This document shows, piece by piece, positions 1 to 11,322 of a stretch of 64,000 nucleotides of DNA. Location of the stretch: the NCBI GenBank assembly GCA_000711775.1, contig ARYC01000051.1, forward strand, positions 62,001-126,000. Reading direction: 5' to 3'. The notes under the pieces are model-generated. The model saw only the letters and a program-made list of their open reading frames with translations. It was not told the DNA's origin and searched no databases. The position numbers and the translations under genes are program-made. The stretch comes from Oxytricha trifallax. Taxonomy: Eukaryota; Ciliophora; Spirotrichea; Sporadotrichida; Oxytrichidae. Each line of letters starts with the position of its first letter. Within the stretch, counting starts at the first letter, position 1.

Positions 1-2222
1 ACATTTATTATAATATAATTTTCAAGGTACATAATTATTCTTTATCAAATTATATATTACTGACAAGGCTAAAATAAGTGTTTTTTTTTATTAATTAATG
101 TAATTTTTATTAAATTTTAAATTGATTATCAAGGTAGAAATTATATTTGAAGCTACTAAATTAAAAAAAACTACATCATAATTGATGATAAAGATTCTTT
201 GAAAACTATAAAAATTGCATATTTTTATTTGTGGGGCAGGAAACTTCCTTTTTGGGGCAGGAAATTACCCCCCTTGGGTGCATATAAAATTTTGGGGCAG
301 GAAACTTCCCCCCCCCCGAGTTTTTTGATTAAATTTATTTTAAGTCTTTCATTTTTAACAATATGATTTATTTAATTTTAAAATTATGGATGGTTTTTTC
401 TAACATGGTCGTCTGGTCTGATTTGTAATAATAGATTCCTGTATAAAATTTATTGAGAAGCACTTAGAGTTTTAATTTTAATGTTAATATTCAGGGATTC
501 CAAAATCTTAACTCGTTTACTAATTAGGATTAAAAATAATAATATCTTATAGTTTAATATTGTTAAAAAATGGATTAATGTAAAAGAGTTAAATTACAAA
601 GAATAAATAATTTATAAAAATTTGACAAATATAGCAAAAGTTTGATATAAAAATATCAATGTGTAATTCATAATTGATAATTTAAAATTAATATCATAGC
701 GAAATAATATGCTATTAACATTAGAAAGAACAAATTAATAATTATTTTAGCATCGTTAAAGCAATCTTTTTAATTATATATTTGAGAATAGCTCACATTA
801 CAATTAGAAATTCATTAGCCAATCAGTTTTCTCTTCATTAATTTAAGCAATTAGTTTTTATGCTATGGATTGTAATATAATTTTATTATGCTTTTTATGA
901 TAGTTCTAGATAATTTATAATTTATCTAAAAATTTGAGGGATCACCTGACTTTATTTGTATAAATTTTCGTTTTTAAAATAATCTGTTATATATTTCATT
1001 AAATTGCTAAAATTTCATGAAATTATAAAATTAATTAATTTATTTACAAAAATTAAATATTATGTTTTCAAGAATATTAAATATTTGAATAATAATGATT
1101 ACTGCTATCAGTGAGGAATAAAATATCAAAATAAATAATTTGTATTATTTAAAATTTTATACACTATAAATTTAATGTGTTTTTATAGCTAATGCCTCCT
1201 TGCTTGGTATTTGCGATAGTAATCTTATTGACAAACTTTGCATTAGTGTAGAAACATATTGAAAAGGGTAATTAAATTATATAATATAGTAGCAACAGTA
1301 AATAGTTTAATAATCATTCGAAAATAATTCAAAATTAACTGGACTTAATTAAATGATATATAATTTTATAAATCACTAGTCGAGTACTTTACTATTTTTT
1401 ATCTTAGCATAATATCAAAAATTCAATATTATTCACTAAATTTCTAATTAACTCAATCTCTAGATGCTATAAAAATATTCCTAGATGTTATTAAAATAGT
1501 ACGATAAATTAAAAAAAATTTATCTTTAAATTGTTAAAAATACATTAGTTCGCATAAATTTTCCAATAATTTAAATAAATTATCTGGTTATATTTTAATT
1601 CTCAAACTCTGCATGTTTCTTACAATAGAATGAAATATTAATATAAGACTAATTAAAATTAAAAAAAAATCCAAATAATTTAATTTTCTCAGCAAATGAT
1701 TTTCCACAAGACTTAAAAGGGCATAAAAATATTAATAAAATTTGTTTTTTACAACTATATTTTGAATTTTTCAAGATTATTATAAATTCAGTGAGGAATC
1801 TTGTGGGACTAAACTTAATTTTATATTTAATCTTATCCAAATATAAAAATTTTTAGTTGATAAAAATTCGTAATTTTAAGTTTAAATATAAAAATACGTT
1901 ACATTTATAATTTTTTAATTTAAATAATAAATTTTAGAAGTTTAGTATCGGTATGATTCTATTCAATCATTCTGCTCTCTGTTTGTGCAGGATATTAAAA
2001 AAATCTTGATAATATTTTTATTAAATTAAAATTTCGAATATTTTATTGTGACGATTGAAATAAATGAAATCTTATTAAAAAATTTGAATAACTCTTTTAA
2101 CATTAAATTATATTTTAAATATTGAATAATTCAATATGATATATAATTTCAAGAAATAATATCGATTAATATTACTATATGAATAACATTATTATAAATG
2201 AATAGTAATAACCAGCAACATC
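1..2222. other. AT-rich stretch without a recognisable gene
   Basis: No reading frame here resembles a known protein under either the standard or the ciliate code. The only clear structure is a short GC-richer triplicated motif near 233-309, listed separately. The stretch ends where TBE copy A begins. Confidence 0.6.
233..309. repeat. three spaced copies of a GGGGCAGGAAACTTCC-like motif
   Basis: The motif TGGGGCAGGAAACTTCC appears near 233-248 and 293-309, with a variant (GGGGCAGGAAATTACCCC) near 254-271. It stands out from the surrounding DNA, which is very AT-rich. The function is unknown; it could be the remnant of a small element. Confidence 0.55.
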
Positions 2223-2383
2223 CAAAACCCCAAAACCCTTGAAGTTGTTTGAATGAGTTTTTGATTGAAAAAAGTAGACTATAAGTGGATACTTTATTAG
2301 GGTTTTAATAGGGTTTACGAATGGGTTTATTGTTTAAATATTAGTAATTTAAGTGTTTATAACTAGAGAGTTTTTTTAATATT

Positions 2384-3827
2384 TCACACAAACATAAGCT
2401 AAGATTCATGTAACAGTTCTCTGAATTTTATCTTTTTTAGATGGTGTTTGATTGTTTCTATTGTAATTTAATTATCTGAACTTGGCTTGATGATGGTTGA
2501 GTATAGAAGCTCTCTCATGACTCCATTAATCTTTACTTATCTAAATATTGCTTAATTCTTTGTTTAGAATCTCTATCATCCTTGTAGCTAAAGTAATCGT
2601 TTCTAGGCATGTCGCTCTCTTTTATTATTACTGCTTGAGCCCAGATATCCCAATGAGTGTCTCCATCTCTCATATATTTTCTATCTGGGAATAATCCAGG
2701 AGTCCCATATACATTTGTCTAATGCAGAGTCTTGCACTCTATGAGCTCAGTTTAAATCAATGATATAAATTCTAAGAGGTTTAAAGTTCATCATAATTTT
2801 CTCTGGTTTTAAGTCTCTATGAACATAGCCAAGCTTGTGAAACTCTTTAATACCCTCAACTATTTGCTGCACGATCTAGCCAATTTATCTTTGGCATGTC
2901 AGATAAAAACTATCTGTAGGTCATTTCGATGACAGGAAGTTTTAATGCTTTCATGATCCATTCCAAGTAGTATAGCATCTGTCCATATAATATGCTTGCA
3001 CTCTCTAAACTTTGCTTGTTAAAGAGCATGATACTCATTAGCGAATTCCATTAAGAACTTTTCAATAGAAAGGAAGTAATTGAGTGGATATATTTTGTAA
3101 TCATATTAGTCATCAGTGATGACTCTTTTCTCTACTTTATTCTCAATAGTGAGGTAACTTTTAAGGCAAGATTCTATGTCAATAATTTTTAAGATAGGAA
3201 TCTTCATCGCCTCAATTTTTACCATGATTTTGTTGATCTCAGAAACAGAAAAGTTCTTGACTGCTTTCTTCATATTTATTTACTTCTGTACCTCTACTCT
3301 AAGAGAATAGGCAGGATTGCTTGACCCTCTTTTTTATAGGAATCTCTTACCTTTAGGTTCATGAATAAACACAAAACTTTGATTGTGCTTTTTCTTTAAG
3401 TGCCCTTTGAGGTCTCTAGTATGAAAATATGGCTTCTCACAGAACACACAGTTATATTTGCCATCCTTCTTTTAATGCTTTAGATATAACCGAGGCATAT
3501 CGTTGTGTATAACTCTCAAGTGGCTCATGTAGGTTGACTTGTAGAGGAAAATTTTATTGCATTCTTTGCATTAATAGTCAACTTTGGCTTGTAATTATTA
3601 ATGCTCTATGCCGGGTTGTTTAACCTCCTCCTCAATTTGCACAGCTTCTATGATGACCTCCCACTTAACTTATATTTAAATCTTAAAACTAGACTGGTCA
3701 AAGTTGTCATAAGTATGCTCCCACTGAGTACAAGCGTCTCTGGTCTAAACTTTTCTTGGTTGCTGGAATGATAATTATTTTTACTTTACCCAAGTAATCG
3801 CGCTCTGCTCAAAAGGTTAGCGCTCAT
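2384..3827 (-). pseudogene. TBE-A zinc finger/protein kinase gene (57 kDa type), degenerate
   Basis: Read with TAA and TAG as Gln, the minus strand gives the TBE zinc finger/kinase protein. It starts MSANLLSRARLLG. It then shows two C2H2-type fingers (CKECNKIF..., CVFCEKPYFHT...) followed by a kinase domain containing HRDLKPE and, late in the domain, a stretch beginning WDIWAQAVIIKESDM. The frame breaks near the N-terminus, where one base is missing compared with copy C, at an in-frame TGA just after the kinase DFG-equivalent, and again near 2540. The expected C-terminal stop is TGA at 2384-2386. It is divergent from the 22 kDa gene. The role of this protein in TBE biology is not known. As it stands the copy cannot make a full protein. 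Confidence 0.8.
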
Positions 3828-4014
3828 TTTAATTTGCAGATAAATTTTATTATAATAATGATAAAATCTACCTAGATAAACTATAATAGTATAATATAAG
3901 CCACTCTGGTAAATTCTTTGCTGAGAGTTAAGAAAATTAAGTAACCATAAAAAGACTGTAAGTTGAGATATTTTATGAGAATTTTATACATTTTAGTAAA
4001 TTAAAATACTCCTG

Positions 4015-4110
4015 ATGAAGTTTTGTTTCTCTAGGAAGTCCTCCAAATCAAGTTTGAACATAATTTGGAGGACCTTCTAAAATAATTAAACATTATTAGG
4101 AGCAATTTTA
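4015..4110. repeat. palindromic repeats in the TBE-A divergent promoter gap
   Basis: Between the divergent starts of the kinase and 22 kDa genes there are inverted copies of a GGAGGTCCTCCAAATTAAG-like unit, including the pair around 4030-4085. The same gap in copies C, E and G carries related units. Confidence 0.5.
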
Positions 4111-4299
4111 TGGAGAAAGTTTAATAAAAATGGAAATTAATCTGTGAAACTTGGGAGCAAGTTTTTCAATGCTTCTCCTCAAATCATTTCAAGATTGACC
4201 CCAGTAGATCCTCCCTATTTAGTAGTAGGATTTTATTAAACTAAGAATAGATATACATAATTTTAAATTTCATTAAAATTTCTAGTAAGAGGAAGCAAG

Positions 4300-4981
4300 A
4301 TGGAGTCTATGAATGATGCAATGAAGAAAATTTAATCTCAAGATTTAACAGGAAAATTTCGAACTAAAGATGACCTCTATAGATATAAGTTCTTAAGTAC
4401 GGAAGAGAAAGAAGCTTTAAAGACTAATGAAATAAAGATGATAGAGATACCTAACTACCCTGAAATCTCTGTAACAAATCTTTATGATGATGCAATTAGT
4501 GATCCAGATTTTTCTCTCTACCTTCCATCAAAGTTGCAACTCTCTTATAAGTTGCCAGAGAGAAAATTCTTCTTTAGTGTCCTTAGAACTCTGAAATCTG
4601 AGTGCTTAAATTAATTAATTTAAGAAGTTCACAAGAAACATTATAGCATCTCTCCTGAAGAAAAAGAGAAGTAAGGTATTAAAATAAGTGACATCTGGCT
4701 GTAAGAACTTCAGAAGCATCTTTTCATCTCAAGTAAGCTTAGTTTTTTAACTTTATAGAAAAATCTGAAACCTCTATTTACTTGACGAAAGAGCGCAGCA
4801 AATTAAACAGAGAGAGAAAATCACAAGTAAATCATTAATTAAGTAAGATACTCTTCAAAGATTTATAAAAGCCAAACGAGATGAACATAGATGTAGGATA
4901 TGGCACTAAAAGAAAAATTGGCTCAAGCAAAAAGAGGAAGAAAAGAAAGAGAAGCCAAACCCCTTTATATTTAATATGTGA
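4300..4981 (+). pseudogene. TBE-A 22 kDa gene, internally deleted
   Basis: Starts MESMNDAMKKIQSQDL and contains the conserved stretch IEIPNYPEISVTNLYDD and a KFFFSVLRTL segment. Compared with the intact copy in TBE-G it lacks about 32 codons in frame between the RY and KFLSTEEKEAL segments. A 26-nt intron (4733-4758, GTAAGC...TTATAG) lies at the position shared by all copies. After it the frame continues into the basic C-terminal tail, which carries a small deletion. The usual final ATG-TGA is at 4976-4981. No known domain is recognisable. The gene converges on the transposase, with 6 nt between the two stop codons. Confidence 0.75.
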
Positions 4982-4987
4982 ACTTAT

Positions 4988-6030
4988 TCATTCGTTTAAA
5001 TTTAATACTTATTTATAAACATAAAATCTTCCTTCTCGTGCGCACACTTTAGCTTTATATCGCTGACTCTTTTAGCAGCACTCTTAATAAAATCTACTGT
5101 GTCTATCTTTAAGTCATGCATCAAATGATAGGAGTAGAATTTTCTTGTTGTGGCCTCTTAATAGGCCCAAATATAGCACAATTCCATAGAACTGAGGGCT
5201 ATAAGGAACAATAAATACAGGTGTTATGTTTAGCCTTTCGTATTCCCTCTTAGAGTCTTTAGTTTTATGAACTGATAAGTTATCAACAAACAGGATGATC
5301 TCTTAGTCATCATACTTGTCTCTGAGCTATTGCAAAAATTTAATATATTATTCAGTCTTAATAGAGCGAGGGTGGATAACATAAGTCTCTAGCCCACTAT
5401 CTTCACTGACTCCACCAAGGATTGCATGAGTTTATACCTTAACCTTTTAATCATATACTTCTATGCTGCTATACCTCTCTTACCAAGACCGTATTTAATG
5501 TGAATACTGCCTCATCAGCGTGTATGAACTTTATATTATGCCCTTAAGACCTCTGTATTTAATTGAATATATAATTTAAATTATCCTTATAAAATGGAAA
5601 ATTAAAGTCAATCACTCTCTTAATGCGATTGACTGTCTTGTAAGATATTCCGTTCTTTTTATATATGTTAGCTATCGATTAAGCAGAGATATGAAGCTCA
5701 GGAAATTGGCGATGAAACATCACAGCTCTTTAGGCCAGAGAGAAATGAGCCCAGTATTTAAGAGTCTTATCATTAAAATGATAATCGATGTGATGCTTCT
5801 AAAATTATAGTGGTCTCTTAGACTTAGAATCAAGATGCTATCTCTTTAAATTCAATGCAAATAGACAGTGAGACCTTACAGTAACAGGAGATTTATGGAA
5901 CAGCCTTGCTATAGATGTGTAATTAAGAATAGGTTTGAGTTCATCACTATAATCATCGATCGCATCAATAACTCAACTTAAACAATAAATCTATATACTT
6001 ACTGTCATATACTGACCCCAAACCTCTCAT
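4988..6030 (-). pseudogene. TBE-A DD34E transposase, degenerate
   Basis: A minus-strand copy of the 42 kDa TBE transposase of the IS630/Tc1-mariner type. It starts MRGLGSVYDS and keeps the helix-turn-helix region (FPELHISAQSIANIYKK) and the first catalytic segment (FIHADEAVFT). It also keeps the second (LFVDNLSVHKT) and a degraded third (VPYSPQFYG). It is broken by a TGA near codon 24 and by indels; its length (1043 nt) is 7 nt short of the intact copy in TBE-C. In Oxytricha, TBE transposases have been implicated in programmed DNA elimination; this copy could not supply the enzyme. Confidence 0.85.
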
Positions 6031-6679
6031 ATACTCACTTAAATTACTAATATTTAAACAATAAACCCCTTCATAAACCCTATTAAAACCCTAATAAAGT
6101 ATTCATTAATATTCTACTTTTATCAATAAAAAACTCATTCAAACAACTTTAAGGGTTTGGGGTTTTGATTACTTAAAATAATATGAAATAAATAAAAAAA
6201 TTTATGAAAAAATCTTTAATAAATGAAATGTCTATAGTTTTAAAGAACGGTTTTAAAAAATTTCCATTCTTTTTTTTTAATACATTAAAATAATAATTTC
6301 ACCTAAATTAGCAATTTTTTCCTTAATATAAATTAAAATTCTTAAAACTTCAAAGTTTTGAGGTATTGATTAAATCTGATCAATATTACCTGATTATTTA
6401 TGACTCATATCCATATCTTCGAATATGGTATCAAGGTATTTATTTCTAAAATCTTCCTAAGCTTTTATTCAAAATTTAAATTATGAATATTATAAATTAA
6501 ACTTCAAAGTACAATTATTTATAAGCTTCGAAAGTTTGTTGCATTGAATTATTTTAAGGTCTTAATTTTAATGAAATTTGCTAAGTATTTAAATTCTCCT
6601 GAAAACATTATGATCCATCTTTTTGCTATTATAATATTATTTTATTTAAAACTTTTGCCATTATATATTTAGAGCGTTA

Positions 6680-6910
6680 ATATTGCTCAAATACATAATA
6701 TTAGGAAATTCAAGAAATAAATAATATATTTGATCATTTATATTAATGTAAACTCCCACTTAATAGAAAAAAATTAAATACAAATTGGTTTATTACACTT
6801 TTAATTAAAAAATATTTTAATATTAATATAATTATCACCAAATTGTACATTGTACAGTTTAAGGAATTTGTTTTTTATAAATATAAATTGTGGAGAATGG
6901 AATGAAAGGT
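6680..6910. repeat. left inverted terminal repeat of the MT-A70 element
   Basis: Pairs with 12430-12747 in inverted orientation with scattered mismatches. The inner part carries TTGTACATTGTACAGTTTAA, a near-palindrome that could be a transposase binding site; that role is inferred. Confidence 0.75.
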
Positions 6911-7019
6911 GATTTATTATTAATATATAATAATTAAAAAACAAAATGAATGGTGAAATGACTGAGGAGGCATTCTAATGATAAAAATGCTCTTGATCAA
7001 AGGCAGCTAACTATAAATT

Positions 7020-7259
7020 TCAATAATAATGGAGAAGAAAAATCAAAAGATAAATGATAAGCCCAACGAGTGTCACATTTTTGCGATGTAGATCGAAACC
7101 GATGACGAAAAACAGACCCACACCAGCGGTTGAGGCAATCTCCGGGAAGACTACGAGATTTAGCCATGCTCTAATTTTTTTATGATAGAGATAAGCCGCC
7201 AAGGTAGTTCCTTATGATAAACATAAAATCAGATGGGCTTGGGCTATGCAAAAAATACT
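7020..7259 (-). CDS. small hydrophobic open frame, unknown
   Basis: The minus strand is open from a TGA upstream of 7259 to a TGA at 7020-7022, with no ATG in frame. It encodes two hydrophobic stretches (TAGVGLFFVIGFDL and TLVGLIIYLLIFLLHYY) that could span a membrane. It lies just inside the left terminal repeat and points outward. A second frame on the same strand is also open, so this may be chance. Not recognised. Confidence 0.25.
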
Positions 7260-7355
7260 TCAGCCAACCTGATTATCTAGGCTATAAAGGCAATCATAAT
7301 TTATAATAAGAAATATATAATAAAACATTAACTGTAATAAAAACCAGAAGATAAA

Positions 7356-8444
7356 ATGAAATCAAAAGCAAAATCAAGTTTAAGAAGCAAGGTTGCAAGA
7401 TATGCATTTTTACTTCGGTATGGGACCCTTAAGCCAACTCAAAATCCGAGACTGCTACTGACACTTTCCCAAATTTCAAAGATTTTGAAAGTCCCAGTAT
7501 AATTTGTCAGAGAATAATGTCCAAACTATTATAAGCAACGCTAGAGCGTTACCCATACTTAAAGCTAGAATAGAAAGAAAATTACTTAAAAGCACATAGA
7601 CTACTTAGTGAGTGAAGAAACTCTTAGCAATTGGAAGGGCTACTCACTTCACACTAGAACTATGCTATTCCATTGACGCTACCCTGAGTCTACTATAACA
7701 GTCTCATAGCTATAGTACATTTACAAGAAATTCAAAATCAGATACAAAATAATGAGAACGACATATAAACTAAGCAACAATTGATTAAAATGTATTAAGA
7801 AACAAAGACTAGAGAGATTCAATAAACTCTTGGAATTAGTTGATGATAGCAAAAAGATAATATATGTAGATGAGGTTATCTTTAAACCATACTAAGTCCA
7901 GCAGCATACATGGGCAAGTTTAGGGAGAAATTAGAAATTATAAAAAGAAGGCTTATAATTAAAAGCTATGGCAGCTACTGTGGCCATAAGCATGGAGTCA
8001 GGACTTGAAGGCTATCAAATTAAAGTAAAATCAATTAATATGAAAGACACAAAAACTATGATTGAGTATCTCTGTTTGAAGAATAAAAACAAAAACATAG
8101 TAATATTCTGGGATAACTTGAGAGCACACCATAGCAAAATGGTACAGGAATAGATTAAAATATAAAACTGGGAGTGTGTTTATAATGCCCCATACTCTCC
8201 AGAGTTTCATTGCATAGAGGAGGTCTTTTCATTAGTAAAAAAAGTGTATAAGCAAAAAATAATTTAAAGTGATTTTCAAGTGAATTGGAAAGAGCACTTA
8301 TAAATTATAAAAGACAGTATACAAAGTATAAAAGTAGACGTAGTAAGACTTATAATAAAACGGCATTTAGACAAAATGAAAAACTATTTAAAGCTTAATG
8401 AATAAATAGACATGCAACATGGAAATGCAGGTCATGACTCTTGA
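7356..8444 (+). CDS. IS630/Tc1-type DD34E transposase with two in-frame TGA codons
   Basis: Reads as a 362-aa protein, the same size class as the 42 kDa TBE transposase, from ATG 7356 to TGA 8442-8444. The catalytic triad is visible: D172 (IIYVDEVIF), D253 (IVIFWDNLRAHH) and E288 (APYSPEFHCIEEVF), a DD34E arrangement. The spacing between the three residues equals that of the TBE-C transposase (171/252/287), so the two are homologous. A helix-turn-helix-like region precedes the catalytic core. TGA codons interrupt at 7674-7676 and 7782-7784; under the ciliate code they should stop translation, so the copy is probably mildly decayed. Its stop is one nucleotide from the stop of the convergent 22 kDa homologue. 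Confidence 0.85.
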
Positions 8445-8445
8445 G

Positions 8446-9201
8446 TCACTCCATAAATTCACTTTCAGGTGCCTACATGTTCGATGATTCTTGAGCCATG
8501 ACTATGTCAGCCGAGGCTTTGTTAGGATGTCTTTTCGCTTCAATCTTTTCCTTAAATTAGTGAAAGTCAACAGAAACTTCGTGATGCTCTCGCTTTTTCT
8601 TTCTGATTCTAGGTTTAGACTTTTGCTTGAGCATGGAGAGAGCCTTCCCTTTAGATTCTAAAATTATATATATTATTAATATAAGCTTACTTGAAAAAAA
8701 TGGCTCCCCGGATAATTCTTTGTATAATTCTTCTTTAATGTAAATCTTTTCTTTTTCTTCTTCTTATGTTTCATCTATATTCCTTTTTCGATTTGCATTT
8801 TTTATAAGCAATGACACATAGCCTGTCCATAAGGTGCCCAACACACCATAGAAATACTTTCTATCTGGTAGTGTTGTATAATCTGGATAATAGTTCATGA
8901 ACCTTATTATTTCCTGATCATTCTTAATTTGGTCAAATACATTCTTGACAGATAGCTCTTCGTAATAAGGCACATTAAGCTGAATTACCTCTCCTGACTT
9001 TAATAGCTACTTTTCCCCAGAAAGGAAGTCTTTAATAAACCTCATAGTGATATGTTCTTCACTTGGCAAAAAGTACCCCTCTTAGAGTTATTATAAAATT
9101 ATCTTACTGTTAAATTTCAGAAAGTTTACCCAATCACTTTTAGAACGAAATTTATTTTGGAACTCTCTTGCGTCATGGGCTTAGATAGACTATCTTTCCA
9201 T
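8446..9201 (-). CDS. divergent homologue of the TBE 22 kDa protein, spliced
   Basis: Begins ATG at 9199-9201 and ends TGA at 8446-8448. Removing a 33-nt intron (8658-8690, GTAAGC...TTTTAG) leaves 723 nt, exactly 240 codons plus stop. The protein aligns with the TBE 22 kDa protein along its length: an FRSK-D block near the N-terminus, then YFLPSEE matching LFLPTME, PYYEELSVKNVFD matching PNYPEISVTNLYD, and KYFYGVLGTL matching NFFFGVLGTL. After the intron a basic KGKALSMLKQKSK tail matches KPGTAIYLMKERSK. The intron falls in the homologous SS|K position. Function unknown; no domain recognised. Confidence 0.8.
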
Positions 9202-10251
9202 ATTTTATAAATATTTAAAGTATTATTAATAATATAAATCAAAAAGTTTATATAATTCTGATCTATTATTAATGCTCATGAAGTAAAATTATTAATTTAG
9301 TATGAAATTCTATATAATAAAAGGCTTTCTTTAACTGATCAGAAAATATAAATTACTATTGTAATAAGAAATGTTTATTACACTATAAGAAAACTTTTAG
9401 ATAAGTTTATTTAAAATAAAAATCTTATATTAAAATTTTAATATAAATAATAGGAATATAGTTGCCATGTGCTTGGCAATAAGTCATACAAAACAAATAA
9501 TTTATATTTTTTTATAATATTATTATATTACTTTCAACTGAAATTTGATTAGATAATTATACAAAAAATATTAAAAATATAAGAATAATTTATTTTATTG
9601 CTATGAGGCTCTTCAAGGCAATCCTTAGATAATTTATTTATATATTTATTTTAAATAATTGAATTATTTGTAGCTGGTTTGTATAGTAATCTCTAAACAT
9701 TAATGAATAATATAATCATTCTTTGTTATAAAAATAAGAATGTCAATTTATTTATAGGGGTGGAAAGTTTTCCAATTTTGTTTTAACACTATTTATGAAG
9801 TTCACGAAGCTAAAAATTACAATTATAGCTAAAACCAGTTAGAATTATTCATAAAAATAATCATTTAAATATAATTAAGGAAATAAGTATTTCTTATAAA
9901 ACTTATTTATAATTATTAATACCAATATAACGTATTAATAACTCACCATGCTAGTTATATATTGTATAATAAATTTTTAATTATAGAACTAATTACAATA
10001 TTATTTAAAGCACTTATTGCAATTATCTAATATTTATTATTTAATAATTTTATAGAATATACTATAAATGGTAGAATTAACAGAAAGTGGTTCTTGAATA
10101 AACCAAAAACCCTTTCACATCGTTCATTCCTAAGTTTTGACTCAAAAAATCGGCCTCCTAAGAAATTACTCAATTTAGATACAAAAGGTAAAATAAAATC
10201 ATTTAGCTTAATTAAAAGTCAAATAATAAGAAACTATTAAAATTAAAGTAT
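9202..10251. other. gap inside the MT-A70 element
   Basis: About 1 kb of AT-rich DNA between the divergently transcribed 22 kDa homologue and the zinc finger/methyltransferase gene. I see no gene in it. By analogy with TBEs it should hold the two promoters, but the obvious palindromic arrays of TBE gaps are not seen. Confidence 0.5.
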
Positions 10252-11243
10252 ATGCCGAAGAAGATATAACCACCAATAATAGATTTAACAAGCAGATTTA
10301 ATTGTAAATACTGCGCCTCAGAATCATGTCATGCTAGTCTAAATGCACTTGAGGTTCACATCACCCGTTATCATAGGGATTCACACAAAGCCAATAAGTA
10401 GAGTGACATGCTGCTAAAGAGGACTTGCAAGTTCTGTGGGATCACGAAGGACAGGGTTTATAATTGCAGAAGGCATGAGGCAAGTTGCAACACCAGCTTC
10501 AATAAAACAAAAGTAATTGAAAAGTAAAAAGAAGACAAAAAGCACTAATCATTCATAGATGGACCAGCTCAAGTAATTATAGATGTGTATAAGGGCTACC
10601 GACTAATACCAATTCAGCAAAATTAAAGGAACTTACCTACAAAGCACTTAGAGATCCAGTTGTTTACGATGGAGATGTGCGAGACATTTTAAAATGGCAA
10701 GAAATCGCATAGGATGCCTTAAAAAAGCATGGCAAGCTTTTCGAAGTTGTTATTATGGATCCTCCATGGAGAATCAAACAAAAGGTTCCATACTAAACAC
10801 TCTCTGATGAAGATATTCTGAACCTACCTATAGGTCTAGTGCAAGAAAGAGGAATCCTCATACTATGGATAGTCAATTAAAAGAAAGACCTAGCAAGGGA
10901 ATTTCTTAAAAAGAATGGTTATGATGAAGTGGAAAAAGGAGAGTGGATAAAGATAACAAAAAACTTGAAGTTGCACAAGGGCTCTGGGATGTACACGGCT
11001 CACAATAATGAAACCTTTCTTATTGGGAAGAAGGGAAATGTCTCTGATATGCTAAAATATCATGTCACCGACAATGTAATTTTTTCTAAAGTGGGAAAAC
11101 ACTCAGAAAAGCCTGAATAAATCTACGATTTCGTTCAATCAATTGCTCCAGATAGATTAAATTTAGAGGTATTTGCTAGACCTAACAATATACGACCTAA
11201 TTATACATCGTTTGGTAACTAACTCGCACCTCTATAGACTTGA
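10252..11243 (+). CDS. C2H2 zinc finger fused to MT-A70 adenine methyltransferase
   Basis: Exon 1 (10252-10572) encodes two zinc-finger-like units, C18-C21-H36-H41 and C59-C62-H75-C79. Exon 2 (10629-11243) encodes an MT-A70 domain: DPPW at residues 151-154 (10758-10769), then WIKITKN, the HNNETFLIGKKG segment, a SEKPEQIYDFV block, and FARPNNIRPNYTSFGNQ near the end. These are the conserved steps of the METTL3/MTA1 family, which methylates adenine N6 in RNA or DNA using S-adenosylmethionine. The frame changes between the two parts. A 56-nt intron (10573-10628, GTAATT...TTAAAG, with GACTAATAC inside) restores it and gives 311 aa; a frameshift is the alternative. A 6-methyladenine writer on a transposon that also has a finger to bind nucleic acid is unusual. 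Confidence 0.85.
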
Positions 11244-11322
11244 AATTTTTAAATGAGTGACATAAGTAATTATTGATAAAAGCCGTTTTTAAAAACTAAA
11301 TTTTTAATATTATAAATTATGA

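Larger units (their letters stand above)
2223..6167. mobile_element. TBE transposon copy A
   Basis: A 3.95-kb element bounded by inverted repeats of about 130 bp (2223-2355 and 6036-6167). The outer ends read CAAAACCCCAAAACCC, the C4A4 telomere-like terminus typical of Oxytricha telomere-bearing elements. Gene order from the left is zinc finger/kinase (minus), 22 kDa gene (plus), transposase (minus). All three genes carry frameshifts, deletions or in-frame TGA. Flanking triplets (ATC on the left, ATT on the right) do not form a clean duplication, so the copy is old. Its terminal sequence groups it with copies C and E. Confidence 0.9.

Noticed and set aside
1649..1840. A 63-codon minus-strand frame with a CPFKSCGKSF stretch that looks like a zinc finger
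   Set aside because: No paired histidines follow and the composition is typical of AT-rich noncoding DNA.
2223..2250. CAAAACCCCAAAACCC as a true chromosome end
   Set aside because: It is the terminal repeat of an internal TBE, present as inverted pairs with DNA on both sides.
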